Shown piece by piece: positions 20,801 through 32,502 of a stretch of DNA of 64,000 nucleotides (positions are counted from its first letter, which is position 1; every line of letters starts with the position of its first letter). A program made the position numbers and the translations under genes. Origin of the DNA: Bryopsis sp. KO-2023 (lineage: Eukaryota; Chlorophyta; Ulvophyceae; Bryopsidales; Bryopsidaceae); assembly GCA_030272585.1 (NCBI GenBank), contig BSYQ01000014.1, forward strand, positions 124,001-188,000, read 5' to 3'. Below the pieces are notes generated by a model. It made no database searches and had not been told where the DNA came from. It was given only the letters and a program-made list of their open reading frames with translations.

Positions 20801-21698
20801 AATAATATATGAAAATATGATTGAATGAATGAATGAGTGTTTAATTTACATTAGGCAATGAATGAAGGAAGGAATGTTTAATTTACATTAGCCAAACTTG
20901 CCCAACAAAGGCCGTCCACAACGAGGTGATTTAGCCCTGCCCTTAGTAAAAATCCAGCTCAATATAGTCAGTCGTAGAAAACCCTCCACAGGTGCATCTA
21001 AAAATAGAGTTAACCTAGTAAAAACCCTGGTTAAGGTGCCTAGCACCTTTTGGAAACGAAAAACTGCATAAAATTCCTTTTTCGAAAAAAGAAACCGGAA
21101 GTGAAAAAGCTCGCTTGAACTACAAAACTGCTAGGTTAATTTTTGGTAATCAAAAATATATCTAGTCATTTTATATTGTCATGATTTCTGCCCACAATAC
21201 TACTCTCACTGAAAGGTGTTTCTTTGTTTCTGTTTTTTTTTTTTTTTCCTTAAATGCACCATGATGGTTCCCACATTTTCCTACTGTGCACTTTGTTTTT
21301 CATGATAATTCCCCCCCAAAAAAAAAACAAACACACTGCATAACATCGAGACTGAAGACCCCAAATATATACATAAAAAAAGCATTAGAAAAACGATAAA
21401 ATATGAAATGAGTGATATGGATTCCACCACTCCGACACACCCATTTTCAAATATCATCGTTGCTCTTTTTTTTATTTTTAATGCTTATCGTGCTGTTCAA
21501 TATTATTTTTTAATTTGTTTAATGCTTACAGTGCCGTTCATTTTTTTTTTAATTTTCAGACAGAAGATGGTGAAAGATTTGGAAAAGGCAAAAAGAGAAG
21601 TTTCGGAGAGGCTTGCGGACATACCACCCAGTCAGACATCGCCACCACAACAAACATCAACGCGTCAAGAGATAATTTCACAGTGGCTGGATGAATAG
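17831..21698 (+). CDS. Basic, probably nuclear protein (eight exons), unknown family
   Basis: Model exons: 17831-17990, 18351-18413, 18685-18722, 19082-19151, 19672-19761, 19899-20128, 20700-20795 and 21564-21698; all phases agree, giving about 293 residues. The N-terminal half carries basic clusters that look like nuclear import signals (TPKRPRGG, AKKPRMSGG, SRKRRRGKH, KTGKKAG) between acidic stretches (LDDELSDE, DDDGLSEPEEE). A more ordered part (HRINIDEFGEKLIQDVRWEPGFFMYPLTTAEDILEPEM) precedes a coiled-coil-like C terminus (KMVKDLEKAKREVSERL). I do not recognise the family; a chromatin or transcription role is only a guess. The last intron ends in CAGACAG, so two acceptors four bases apart are possible and give different C termini. 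Exon 3 (38 bases) is the least certain. Confidence 0.66.
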
Positions 21699-22684
21699 CA
21701 AGGGGAAAAAGTCGACAGGAATGCGAAAAATCGAAATCGATATATACGAACGCCCCTTCCCTTAATTTTTTCAAAGAAAAAAGTTTTCAACCTTCTTTTC
21801 CATCCCTCGATCAAAGCAATAATCGTACGCACTGAAAGCTTTATTTGGTGGGGTTTTTTTCGGACAAAAATAGGAGCAGCGATTGGAGGGTAGAGCAGAA
21901 TCATGATATTTTCAAAGGGAGGGAAGAGGAGGAGGAGGGGGGGGGTCCAACTGAGCAAAAACGTTTCAACATATTAGTGGGTTTTGTTTTTTGTTTTCAA
22001 CTTCTTTGGGTTTGTGGAGTCGGCAGGAGACCCCTTCACATATTCTGTAGGATTTTCTTGAAAGTGCGAAATTTGCAAGGGGGGTGGATAATTTCTTAAG
22101 GTCAAACGATTGAACAACAAGTACTGATCTCCCTCGCATTCGTTCATTTTCTCTCTGTACTCAACAGCCGAAAAAAAACAAAAAAAAACAAAAAAAAACA
22201 AAAAACTACGCAACATGCCAAAATATTTGAAGATCCTCACCAATTTTCCATTATTGAAAAAACCCTATGAATGCATAAGCTTACGAAAAACAAAGTCTCA
22301 GCTCCGCCTGAAATTTAAATCCTAGTTTTTCTCAACCTCAGCAAGTTGAAAAAGTTGGGTTCAAGGATTCTCGAATGTTGTCCCGAAAATCAACACCCCT
22401 AGGCAATTATCTTCAGGCCACGATTGTAGGTGAGCTGGCGCTCCAGATATGACGGGGAGAACCGATCGAAGTACGGCAGCCCTGCTGCTTCCCTGGGAGA
22501 GGCTCCTACTGACGCCACAGCCTTCTTTCGAGAGGTTTCTGGGACACCAACGACACGTCCCGAACAAAATCACCAACTCTTGTTCAACCGGCATTCCTAA
22601 GGCTCCAATCAGTCGCGAGTCGCCAGTTATCATCATCCTGAAACGGGGCACCGCCCTCCAGCCCTACACGCATCGCCCGCGCAG
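21699..22684. other. Spacer between nuclear-protein and F-box genes
   Basis: AT-rich to about 22350, with a triple CAAAAAAAA repeat near 22174-22200. The last 300 bases are GC-richer and open in several frames but show no start, domain or splice evidence; they probably hold the F-box promoter and 5' UTR. Confidence 0.45.
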
Positions 22685-23572
22685 ATGTTCCCAGGCGAGC
22701 TGCCGGACGATGTCCTGGCTTACGTTTTCGAGATGCTTCCTCCAGCGACCCTGCTGGAAGTGTTCCGCGTCTCGCGTCGCTTTCTGGCCCTCGCTTGCAG
22801 CGATTCTGTCTGGAGGCGCAAATTCGACGAGTTTTTCGACGAAGGGGATGCAGCGAAGGAGAGCGGCTTGAAATGGGTGGATGTTTTCCGGAATCGCTGC
22901 GAGCTCACCCATCCCGACGTTCCGCTTCAAACCAGACTCGAACGCGTGTCCAGGATGCTCGACGCGAACGAAGGGAAAAACGTGACGTTTTTGAGAAAGA
23001 ACTCGATCTTGAAGTCGCTGGTCGTGGAAAGCGAAAGCATGCCGGCGATCGAGGGCTCCCTCCCGAGACTGCTGTCGAAGTACGGCGAGGAAACCGGGAG
23101 TGCGAGCGTGAAGGAGGAGTTTGACGAGATGCTGTCCCTCTTCATGATGACGAATTGCCCTGACGACCAGTACGTCCACATTTGTGGATTCTTACACGAC
23201 GTCACCGTCGGGCTCCACCCCGTTCACGAAAAAAACCTCCCATACGTCTTAGCGAGGGATCCTGTGGCGATGTCCGGGAAATGGGAGGGCTTCTACGTGT
23301 ACGCCGGATCCAACCACTTCGATAAGATGTCGTTGGAGTTGAAATTCGACGCGGACGGGGTTATGGTCGGAGGCGGGGAGGACAGCTGCGGGCCGTTCAC
23401 TTGGCGATCGGAGACCGCCGTCGGCGACGCAGACGTGTTCGCCATCCGTAAGGACTATGACAGCTGGGGGTGGAGATACGTGGGAGTGTTGGGGTCGCAC
23501 TCGTTGTACGGATATTGGGGCGGCCGCGGGGGCTATTTCAAAATTTGGAAATTGAAGGAGCAAGAAGCATGA
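22685..23572 (+). CDS. F-box protein with C-terminal beta-rich domain
   Basis: Intronless, 295 residues from the ATG at 22685. Residues 2-50 form an F-box (FPGELPDDVLAYVFEMLPPA, VFRVSRRFLALACSD, VWRRKF), the motif that binds Skp1 in SCF ubiquitin ligases. The middle (about 55-190) is helical. The C-terminal 100 residues are rich in Gly, Trp and Tyr and predicted strands (SGKWEGFYVYAGSNHF, GPFTWRSE, YVGVLGSHSLYGYWGG, YFKIWKLKEQ), a likely substrate-binding or lipocalin/FBXO31-like barrel. The protein would target an unknown substrate for ubiquitination. The lack of introns contrasts with most neighbours, as in the protease at 1505. Confidence 0.82.
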   Translation: MFPGELPDDVLAYVFEMLPPATLLEVFRVSRRFLALACSDSVWRRKFDEFFDEGDAAKESGLKWVDVFRNRCELTHPDVPLQTRLERVSRMLDANEGKNVTFLRKNSILKSLVVESESMPAIEGSLPRLLSKYGEETGSASVKEEFDEMLSLFMMTNCPDDQYVHICGFLHDVTVGLHPVHEKNLPYVLARDPVAMSGKWEGFYVYAGSNHFDKMSLELKFDADGVMVGGGEDSCGPFTWRSETAVGDADVFAIRKDYDSWGWRYVGVLGSHSLYGYWGGRGGYFKIWKLKEQEA

Positions 23573-25629
23573 CGAACGCATGGCTTTCGGCACCCCGAAA
23601 TTCGAAATCGAAAAAAGGGATTCACCATGTGCCCGATGTTTCGTTTTTTCCCAGGGAAGGTTTGGGGTGGCCCCTGAAAGCCCGAACATGAAAGTTTCGA
23701 TATTGGTATTATTCAACTCGACCGTTGAAAAAAAAACAGACTATATATAGCATCGAAACTTTTTGTTAGAGAAATGGGTGGGAGGACTTCCCAATCAAAC
23801 AATTGACAAGAGCTCAATTCAGGAAGAAGGAAAATAGAGTAAAACAAGTTTGCGAAGATAATGGTGGAATTCGCAATCCTGGGGGAAGTTGGAATCGGGG
23901 GAAAGCTTCCCGTGTTTTGTTTTTTTCTTTTTCTCTTCTCTCAACTGCTGCCTTCTTCGACTGTTGATCTGCCACCACCCAGTGAATATGGTTCTGTCGT
24001 ATATTATTTCGTCAAATTTTGCTGCCTTTCAAAAAGGGACTTCCTCTGTGCAGACTGATTGTACATAGACGATGCAACGACCAGTCACTATCCAGTCAAA
24101 TCGTTTTTCAAAACATGATTCTGAGAGGGAGCATGGGGAGGGTTCGTGTGGTCCAGTTGGGAGAAATAGAAAAGGAAAGAAGAATAAAAAAAAAAGGAAA
24201 GGAAAAAATCTTTCCTGGATCATCTGCTCTTTGCTGGCTTATTTTTTTTTTTTTTTTACAACTTTGTAATAATGAAAACAAGATCTTCTCCCTCCGCAGA
24301 AAGTTTGGAGCCATTGTGTTTTTTTGGCAGGTAACCAGATAATGGCCAGTGAAAACACGGGAATAATTACAGAGGCAATTCTCCTTGATTTTCTCCTCTC
24401 AAAGAATCTCTGTTGTTTTAATTTGAGACGTTTCACAGAGTTGCTTCTCGACACAAGCAGATCATGCCCTTACAAAAAGAAAAATTCAAAATCCGATTGG
24501 CCAAACAAGCGCAACTCCTATTCAAACGGGCATGGCAGCAACTTGATTCGTTTTCTTTTGATCGGGGCTATACAGTTGTATGCATCTGGGATTTATATTT
24601 GTGAATAAAAACGGACATGTGTAATTAACTCCTATTCAAACCCGATTATTATCACAAAAAGGTGTTTTCAAACACATCGTGAAGACGCTTTTATGCTTGC
24701 ACCCGACTAACATCCAGTCAACCACAACTTGTGGTCCACAAGTATAAAAACAGCTGTAAAAACAAATGAAATCCATCGTCAACTCGTCACATTTACGTCA
24801 ACACCACTATTTATGTATTGCCTAAAGGAACACTTGTGATAGGTATCCAGACAGAATTTTTCTTTTTCCGAAAATATAGTGATGGAGCTATGTATTCGTA
24901 TTAAAAAGCCACTCCCAGGAGTGACCTTCCACACATAACTAAAGAATTACAGAAATGTTGAATGGACAACAAAAAAAAGTTTGAAAGATAGGACACAACT
25001 GATGGTAAAAAGAAGCAAAAATGAGAGTGGAAAACCCAGAAAAATTGAATAAACACGAAAACTTGTTGTACGATGGAGTTCTTTTGATTGTGATTGCCAA
25101 TTTCGCAGATTTAATTTTGTGGGGAGGGCCGATGCCGAGAGTGGTGGTGTAAAGAAATGAGTATTTTATATATTTTCTGGCGGAGTGGGGATTTTGAGGG
25201 TGAGCGGGGTGTAAAAAGAAAATACGTTCTAAGGTTTTTGGGGATGGGGACTCCGAGTCGGAACAACCCCTTTGAAAATTTGTTTTGAGATCTCTATTCA
25301 GTAAACTTTTCTTATGTTTTCTCGTATTGTTTTTCTTACTCGTCTCCATTCTTTGAAAGTAAATCGAAAACAATCCGGAGCAAATGAAAATGCCATAAAA
25401 TATGTCTTCAAAAACACAACAATGTTGCTTCTGATCCATACCTCCATCAATGATGAAAAGAATTTATTTCTAAATCTCTCTCTCTCTCTTTTCCTCCTTT
25501 TTTTCTCGTATAAGTCCACTTGTTTTCTTTCCCCATTTTGCCATAAAATAAAATCCTCTACGCTTAATTTGTCCCACCACTCGACTCTGTCAGTCATGTG
25601 CTGTTTTCTCCTCCGCTTGAGTCTGCAGA
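23573..25629. other. Gene-free stretch
   Basis: Two kilobases of AT-rich spacer. ACTCCTATTCAAAC occurs twice (about 24516 and 24627). No open frame shows protein-like composition or splice support. Confidence 0.5.
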
Positions 25630-25956
25630 ATGGTGCCTAAGAGAAGGGCAGAACTGGTGACTGACAGTCCCGCTGCCAAATTTTCCAAACTAATTGGCGA
25701 ATCCACATACGGAGTTTTGACTTTCCTCGACGTCGAGGTCATCAGGGATCCGATGAAAAGTTTGTTTCGCCGTGTTTGTCGCTGCCCGAAAGAGAATGGG
25801 TTTTCAACCGGCTTCACCCCAGTTCATTCCCTAAGACCCCAGTTCTTTCCACGGAAGGGGGAAAAAAATGTTGTTTTGGAAATCGCGCCGCCGCCATCTG
25901 CCGTCTTTCCCGAAGCATTTTCGACACAACCTCTTTCCAGTGGCAAGGGGAGCTAG
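25630..25956 (+). CDS. Hypothetical 108-residue frame upstream of the dynein-like gene
   Basis: ATG-initiated, ends six bases before the ATG of the next gene and lies in the same frame. It starts MVPKRRAELVTDSPAAKFSK and has ordinary composition. It could be an independent small protein, or a 5' part of the next gene if an unseen intron removes its stop. No family recognised. Confidence 0.3.
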   Translation: MVPKRRAELVTDSPAAKFSKLIGESTYGVLTFLDVEVIRDPMKSLFRRVCRCPKENGFSTGFTPVHSLRPQFFPRKGEKNVVLEIAPPPSAVFPEAFSTQPLSSGKGS

Positions 25957-25962
25957 CTCGAT

Positions 25963-26284
25963 ATGACGAGTCGTCAAAATGAAACGAAAGGCTCCAATGC
26001 CATGCCAAATATTTTGGTGGCGGGAACGGCTCCACGCCCGCTGGACGATCCCAAAAGTCATAACAACGCTTCTGCCGCCGCCGCCGCCTCCAGGCCAGAG
26101 TTCGTCATAGCTCGACCGAATTCCAGAAGACGGGATCGAAGATGCGAAGGGGCAAAGACCCATGGTGGGTCGAATGAGGGGGTGGAGTCGGAAGGGAGAA
26201 GCTTAAGAAGACTCGAGAAAGGGAGAAGTTTGGATCAATCGCGATCCAGAGGACGGTAGGGTCCTATTTGGTGGCCGAGAAGTC

Positions 26285-26318
<34 letters not shown>

Positions 26319-29300
26319 CTAGGTGCTCGATCAGGAGTCGAACACCACCCCACAATTTTCGCTACCTTGAAATTGGATTGGTACATTCTAAAATGCACAA
26401 ATATATGTATTTGTCCTAATACAGCTTGCTTCCCCATGTTATCCCATCCAATCCGAGAAAAACCAACGATTGATCTCAGGACGGAGGTTGCTTGGAAAAT
26501 CCTCAGCACAAAAACAAAAACAACACCCTATATTTGAATAATTAAAGAAGAGCTTCACACAACTGAGAAAGAAAAGTAACGTCGAGCGTTTTCTTATTCA
26601 CAGTGATTCGAAAAGCTGCACCTTTGGATCATTCAGAGGCGGACCTTCCGTACCAAAATGCTGTGGGAAATCTTTGCCCCGATCAAACTCTTCAAGAGGG
26701 CGGACCGCTTCGTCGAGGTGCATATCCAACAATTGTTGGTGGCAGGCTTCATACATAGAATATTTATATTCGTGTTTTTGCACAACTTTTTTTTGTGTGT
26801 TTTACCTGTTTGTTTTCAATTGTTCCAACTGATGTTTTTTTGGTTCTTCTCAGACAATATCACAGAGTTTCTTCCACCCCAGGGCGACCTATGACTGCCC
26901 CTATGTGCACAAGGCGAGAGGAAAAAGATTGTTTTGGCAACAAAGCGACATATTCCAGCAATTTACAAGATAACACGACTTTGGAATCCATGACGATTGG
27001 GAGACTGGGTGACCTTGCCGCTCTGCGTGGCCTCCCAAAAGAAGGTTCGATGAATAAAGATGTGTGCAATAACAGCAATTGTTTGTTGAGTTGGCTTTCT
27101 TGGGTATTTGATTGTGGTGGGTTTACCGTGAGCAGTTTAAATACTGATGGCTTGTTTTGGCACGGCGCCAAGTAAATCTGGTGCAGCTCCTTTTATGGAA
27201 AGCCTAAGAAACGATTGACTCAAAATCAAACAGAGAAACAAAGTCTTTTCCAAGATTATGGACAATGTGCACTTTCAGAAATCCAGTATTTTTTTATTTT
27301 TATTTTTTTGGGGGGGGGGTGATTTCCTGCTGATCGTTTTTTGTTTCCTTTTCCTTTCTTTCCTATTGTTTAGGAAAAGCATTCCAGTCTCTGGCCGAGT
27401 GGTTGTCTCAAGGTGTGGAGGAAAGGACTGAAACCATCGCTCAGGTTCATAGGTGATCTCCCCCTCCCCTGTGGAGGGACCTTAATTTTTCATTGTTGCA
27501 TATAAGTCTGCTTTTCGAAGTTATCAAGGTTTGCATCGAATTTTCCTCCCAACATATTTGAAGACATATTTGGACGTTACTCAAAAAATAATTTCCTCCC
27601 TAAAATGTTGTGGAAGGACTGTAGTTTCGGTTTTTGATAATTGTTGAGGAGTCCCTCTGGAAACACTGCAATAATTCGGTTTTTGATTTCCAATCCAGTG
27701 AAAAAGGTAAGGGTGTGTGGAATATACTTTTGGTATGTGCAATATACTTTTTGCATGAGACCTGTTTCACACTTCAGTGAACTACTCACATCCTTGGAAA
27801 AGTCCTGTACTTTGCTGGTTCGAGGTTGCGTAAAAATCTTTCAAAACAAAACATCTCTCTCCCCTCCCTGCCTGTCCGTCTCTCCATATTGTTCCTTGAT
27901 TTTGTGTTTTGTTTTTTTGAAGCAGATATTTGACGGGGGATGACAGAACATTTTCAGACCTCCTTCAGGGACACGATGATGGGAATTGCGAGGAAAATAA
28001 AAACTCAATCTCGTCCCCATCCTTTCCAAAGAAAGAATCCTTCAAAGTCGAGGTACACAACTTTGGGGTGTTTTTTTTTTCAATTCCTGCCTGAAAAGAA
28101 GAAACAAACAAAAGTTTGGTTATCCAATGCTTATATCTGATTTTTGTAAATTCACCCTCGGCAATGCGCATGTGCGCTAGGGCTTGGATGGGGAGTTGGA
28201 TGGTGCAATGGCGGCGGCGCTCAAGAATTTTGAGGCGGGGTTAAGCATACAAAAACAAGATCCAGAAAAGTTGTTGCTCAGGGAAGCTAAGACCCTGTGG
28301 GAAGAAATACCGAGAGGAAAACGGAACCCATCGGTGGGCGATCAACACATATCACTTTTTACTCTTTTTCTGCTTATGCTTTGTTATAATCTATCCAGCG
28401 CATCCATTCCACTTAACTATAGTGTGGAGACCATGCTTGGAGAAACACAGTGTTCAAAATCTGTGGAAGAAAAGCTGGCAGTGCGTGAGCAGACGTATCC
28501 TTATGTTCTGTAACATAACAACACTGGGAAGAGAGGAGGAGGGGAGGGGGGGGGGGAGTGGAAGGGTGCAGTGGTTGAGGGGGTGCTTGTTGCTTAGGAT
28601 CGTGACCAAGCAGTGACTCTTGCCAAAGCACTGGATGTGATTCTGGAGGAAATTGGGGCACCATTGAGAGTGCCAAATCCACCTGATTTGCCCCAGCAAG
28701 ATCAAGATCAAGAAAAAGAAGCTCAAGCACTGGAGGCGCTTAGAAAGCAAGTTTGATTTTGAAAAAAGACTAGAAAGAATAATTGACTACCAGTCAAGAT
28801 GTTTTCTCGAACAATTTTATGTATAGTTTTGTGTAGTGGGGTTGGAAATTCGGGGTTTTCAGCGCAACTTTGATTTACCATATGAGACTGAAAGCCATCC
28901 ATTTCTTTGTTCGATCATTGTGGATCGCTTCCTTTTGACTCACCCAAAACTTATGTCACCATTTTTTTAATTCCGTTTTGTTTGTACAGGTGGAACTTAG
29001 CTGAGCCGATTGCCCCAGAAATACACGTACTCGATCGAGTCTTACAAGAGCTGGTGAGGCAATCGAGCGTCCATTGTTGGGAAAGAGGTCAATTGCTTCA
29101 AAGAGTTCGAGTGCGGTATTGGAACATGCTCGAGGTAATGGTTTTTGTTCCAGAATCACAAAAGCAAAGGGATGAAAAAGCTATATCTATAAAGTGGAAT
29201 GAACAGAAAAAATCGTCTATTGGTGCTTTGTGCTGTTCTGTAGCTAGTACACGACAACACTGTGTGCTAAGTTTCTTTTAGGGGATTCCAATGGAGTATG

Positions 29301-30296
29301 TGTTGATTTGGGGTGATGAAATAAGACATTAAACTTAGTATCTTAGCCTATTTAAGAAGATTTTTTCTAAGAAAACCCCACAGAGGCCCTAAGACGTGGT
29401 GAATTTGGGTTTGATTTGGGATATAGATTGTGAATACGTTTTCAATAGTTAGAAGACAAAAACGCCACTAGTTGCACAAATGTTTTAGAAAGACACCTCA
29501 AATCATGCAGACATGCATGTCATATGACATATGTCTGCTCGAACGCTTTCAGAAGTAGTGCCTTTTAAAATCAATCAATCAATATTACATGCCTTACAAA
29601 ATGTCTGGATGCTGTGTGCAGAAACCCATTTCAACCAATATCTCAAGTAAGTTTAAAAAACAAGCAAGGTTTTTTTGTATGTGTGCAGGAGGTGATCACG
29701 ATGTCGTCGTTTTTGAAAAGAGACCTGATGAGTTACAGGAAACATGTGGGGCTTCTGATGTCAGAGCTCGCGAGGTGCAACGACGAAAAATTCCAGCTGA
29801 AAAAAAGGCTCAACGAAGAACACAAAACAGTGCAACGACAGCGGTACGATAAATCCACCCTTTCAACGAAACAAAAGTTTCTGAAAAAAAGTTTCGTTTT
29901 TTTTCCTTTCCTCTCTCCCTCTTCGTTCCACGTTTTATCGCACCTCTTTTTGCCCCCAAAGAACTCGTTACACGACTTCTGTTTCCCCTCTGCATATATT
30001 GCGTTTTTTCCCTGTGTTTAGCTTGATCGATGCATTTCTGCACACACACACACAGAGGGGAAATCGAAAGGTGCGGCGAGAGAGTTTCCGAAATGGAACG
30101 ACGATTGAGGAGGGGCCGTTTCGACATCATCGAAGAGGAGCTGTTCAAATATAAGTTCAACATCGACAAGCAAACGGCAGATTTTGTCGAGAAAACGAAA
30201 CACGGAATGGAGGAGGAGTACAAAGAGAAACTCAGATCGGCTTTGAAAAACCTGGAGGCGATGGGGGAGAGATGCGAAAAACGGCAGGAGGATTGA
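25963..30296 (+). CDS. Coiled-coil protein with axonemal dynein light-chain-like segment (eleven exons)
   Basis: Model exons: 25963-26255, 26604-26717, 26854-27044, 27374-27452, 27926-28052, 28181-28333, 28430-28480, 28598-28746, 28990-29134, 29689-29843 and 30056-30296. Phases agree throughout, giving about 565 residues. The N terminus is Ser/Arg-rich and disordered; later parts are helical (KAFQSLAEWLSQGVEE, ALDVILEEIG). Near residue 400, VLQELVRQSSVHCWERGQLL resembles the ELIRQVTINCxERGLLL signature of the p28/DNALI1 and AXDND1 axonemal dynein light-chain family; a coiled coil follows to the end. If right, it works in the flagellar axoneme, so the organism is flagellated. The intron after 28746 appears to be GC-AG (GCAAGT donor). 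Exon 28430-28480 is the least certain, because a stronger acceptor at 28398 does not fit the phase. Confidence 0.6.
26285..26312. repeat. TA microsatellite
   Basis: About 14 TA units inside the first intron of the dynein-like gene. Confidence 0.9.
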
Positions 30297-30834
30297 AATC
30301 GTTTGTTTTGGAGAAGCGATGGCTGAGACACTACTTCAGTTGGTTTTTTCTGGATGCTTTTTTTTTCTTTCTTTGAAGAAATTTCTGACTTTTTTTTTTG
30401 AACACCATAGAGTTGATTTAGGGGGATTTTAACGCCTTTGTTGTTACCGAGATGTGTTGATTCTTTGGGGAATCTTTGGGATATTGTCTTTTTGAAAATA
30501 GTCGATCAATAACTCTGATAGGAACTGAGAGGCGAATGATATGAACAATAAGGATGAATTGACTGAGAATGTTTTTTGAGAATGTTTGTTCTGGGTAAAT
30601 AATTTTCTGGTTCTTTGAGATGTGGCTTCCCCATTGGTGTCCCAGACGAAAATGAATGCAATAAAAAAGGAGAAAAACAAAGCAGTGTCATAATGGTGGG
30701 GAATATTCAAAAGATGCCTGAAGCCCGATATGTATGGTCAGCTGTTTTTCCATTTAAGGCTCGAATTTTTGGTGTGGGGCAGCAAACTTTAGTCTGCGCA
30801 CTACCTCCCTGCCTTAGCTACAAACGCCTCGTAA
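30297..30834. other. 3' flank of the dynein-like gene
   Basis: T-rich 3' UTR and spacer; no gene seen. Confidence 0.5.
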
Positions 30835-31411
30835 TGTTTGTTTGCATTCAAGGGATGCGCATCCAAACATGGTGGATCTGTTCCTGTGCAAAAAAATGAA
30901 AATAAAATAAAATACATTTATGTGTATGTAATATATAATATGGATCGACACGTGGGTACAGGACAAACCAACAAACAAATCCTGGATGGAATATGAACAT
31001 CAGTAAAGTCAGAGTGTTTCGTTTATTTCTAAACAGGAATTCCCTTACATACAACAGAGAAACTCCTTGATTTTTACAACTTCATCTAAAACCCCCTTTC
31101 TGGAAAACATGCTCCCGATGGATCTTCCCAATCTAATTCACAGTCCAACCTCCCGAATATCCCAAGGCTGCCCCCCTCAATTTCATCGATTAACAGCATT
31201 TTGTCTATGTAACCCTGGACCGCATTAAAATTCCTACTTCCACCTTCAAGCCAAAAGCCAGTTCCCCCCCCTCCTCAGAACTCCCTCCAAGTTGCTAATG
31301 CTCCCCTCTGTTTTCTCAAAGAATCCTTCATCCTCCAGAAAATGCCTGGACCAAAAAGACCAACATCAAATCCTGTGGGGTTGATACAGCATGGGCCATT
31401 TCTTCCAGGAT
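30835..31411 (-). repeat. Dispersed repeat, copy 2 (inverted)
   Basis: Minus-strand counterpart of 1-540. Both copies encode a near-identical peptide run (MLLIDEIEGGS, GIFGRLD, GACFPERG then stop), and a second run (KRNTL, PGF, FVLYP.VDP) downstream. The two copies face each other about 30 kb apart. No terminal repeats or target duplications were found, and copy 1 is cut by the window edge. Confidence 0.75.
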
Positions 31412-31830
31412 TCTTGCTGGCGCACAGAAAACAAGGATCAAAAGAAAAAACCTGAAGAAAAAACCTGTTTCCCCCTTCTCATCCGCACCCTCAGGAAAAT
31501 TCTTCTTTCTGATATCACCGACATCTCTAGAACTTTTTTCTGAGAAGGAATTTCAGAGTCACAAAATTCCCTTTTCTTTTTTCTGAGTCGGCTGCATGCA
31601 TGCATCCATTCACTTCCCAAATCCTCTGCGAATGCTGCCACCATTTCAAGATCCACACCATCTCTAGAAACCAACCAACCAAAAAAGAAAGAACTCCCTT
31701 CCAACAGGAATTCCCAGATTCATTGGCGATCGCTGGGAACTGAGTTCTGTTCATTGAAAATGAAAGGGCCATGCAATATCCTCCTTCAACCCAGCACATT
31801 AACAACCCAATTTTTTTTTCAGGGAAAAAA

Positions 31831-32220
31831 ATGGATAGTCAGTTGCAGGGCCCTCCAAAAAAACAGAAAAAAGTAAAGAAGCTTCCCCCCACTCTTTTGA
31901 CCCTGCTTGCAAACAGGACCATTTCATTGCGAATTAAAAATTATAGATATGCTGGCTCGGAAAAACTAGTACCGTGTGAGACCATAAGCCAATACATCTC
32001 CTTCTCCACTTTCGCTCCAATTGTTCTCCCAATCATAGATCCACACCCCCTCAAGATATCTATTTGCTTTTATCCGAAGGCCCTTTCCGAAAAAAGGGGG
32101 AGCCAATTGACACCAACACAACATTCCCCCTCGCCGAGTCTCAGTTTTTCCTTTTCAGATATGATTTGTTTGCTGGTTGCCTGTCCAGAGCTGCCGGTCA
32201 GGTCAGACTCCACCCCATGA
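31831..32220 (+). CDS. Hypothetical basic protein, low support
   Basis: ATG-initiated frame of 129 residues just after a T-rich CAG acceptor-like site (31822-ish). It starts MDSQLQGPPKKQKKVKKLPP, a nuclear-signal-like basic run, and continues with mixed hydrophobic sequence. A different frame is more protein-like after about 32064, so an indel or splice may intervene. Lies next to repeat copy 2 and may be part of the same element. Confidence 0.25.
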   Translation: MDSQLQGPPKKQKKVKKLPPTLLTLLANRTISLRIKNYRYAGSEKLVPCETISQYISFSTFAPIVLPIIDPHPLKISICFYPKALSEKRGSQLTPTQHSPSPSLSFSFSDMICLLVACPELPVRSDSTP

Positions 32221-32502
32221 CAGTCATCTTGCTGAAGCTTGGACAGAGAATCCTAAATCTGTCCAGATAAAACTGAACTTTCACCACCCTTCTCGTCCAA
32301 GTCCTTGGTTTTGCAAAAGGGATCGTACCTCCAGTCAGTCAGACTCAAAAAGCTTTTTCCAACAGCTTTCTAAACTTCGACTACCTGTTGAGAAAACACA
32401 AATCTGCTCGGTGACGTAATCCCATCACCTCGAAAAGAAGCAAAGACAGAGAAAAGGGAAAGAAACGGAAAAGATAAAAAGCTTATAAAAAGCCGACTTA
32501 CC

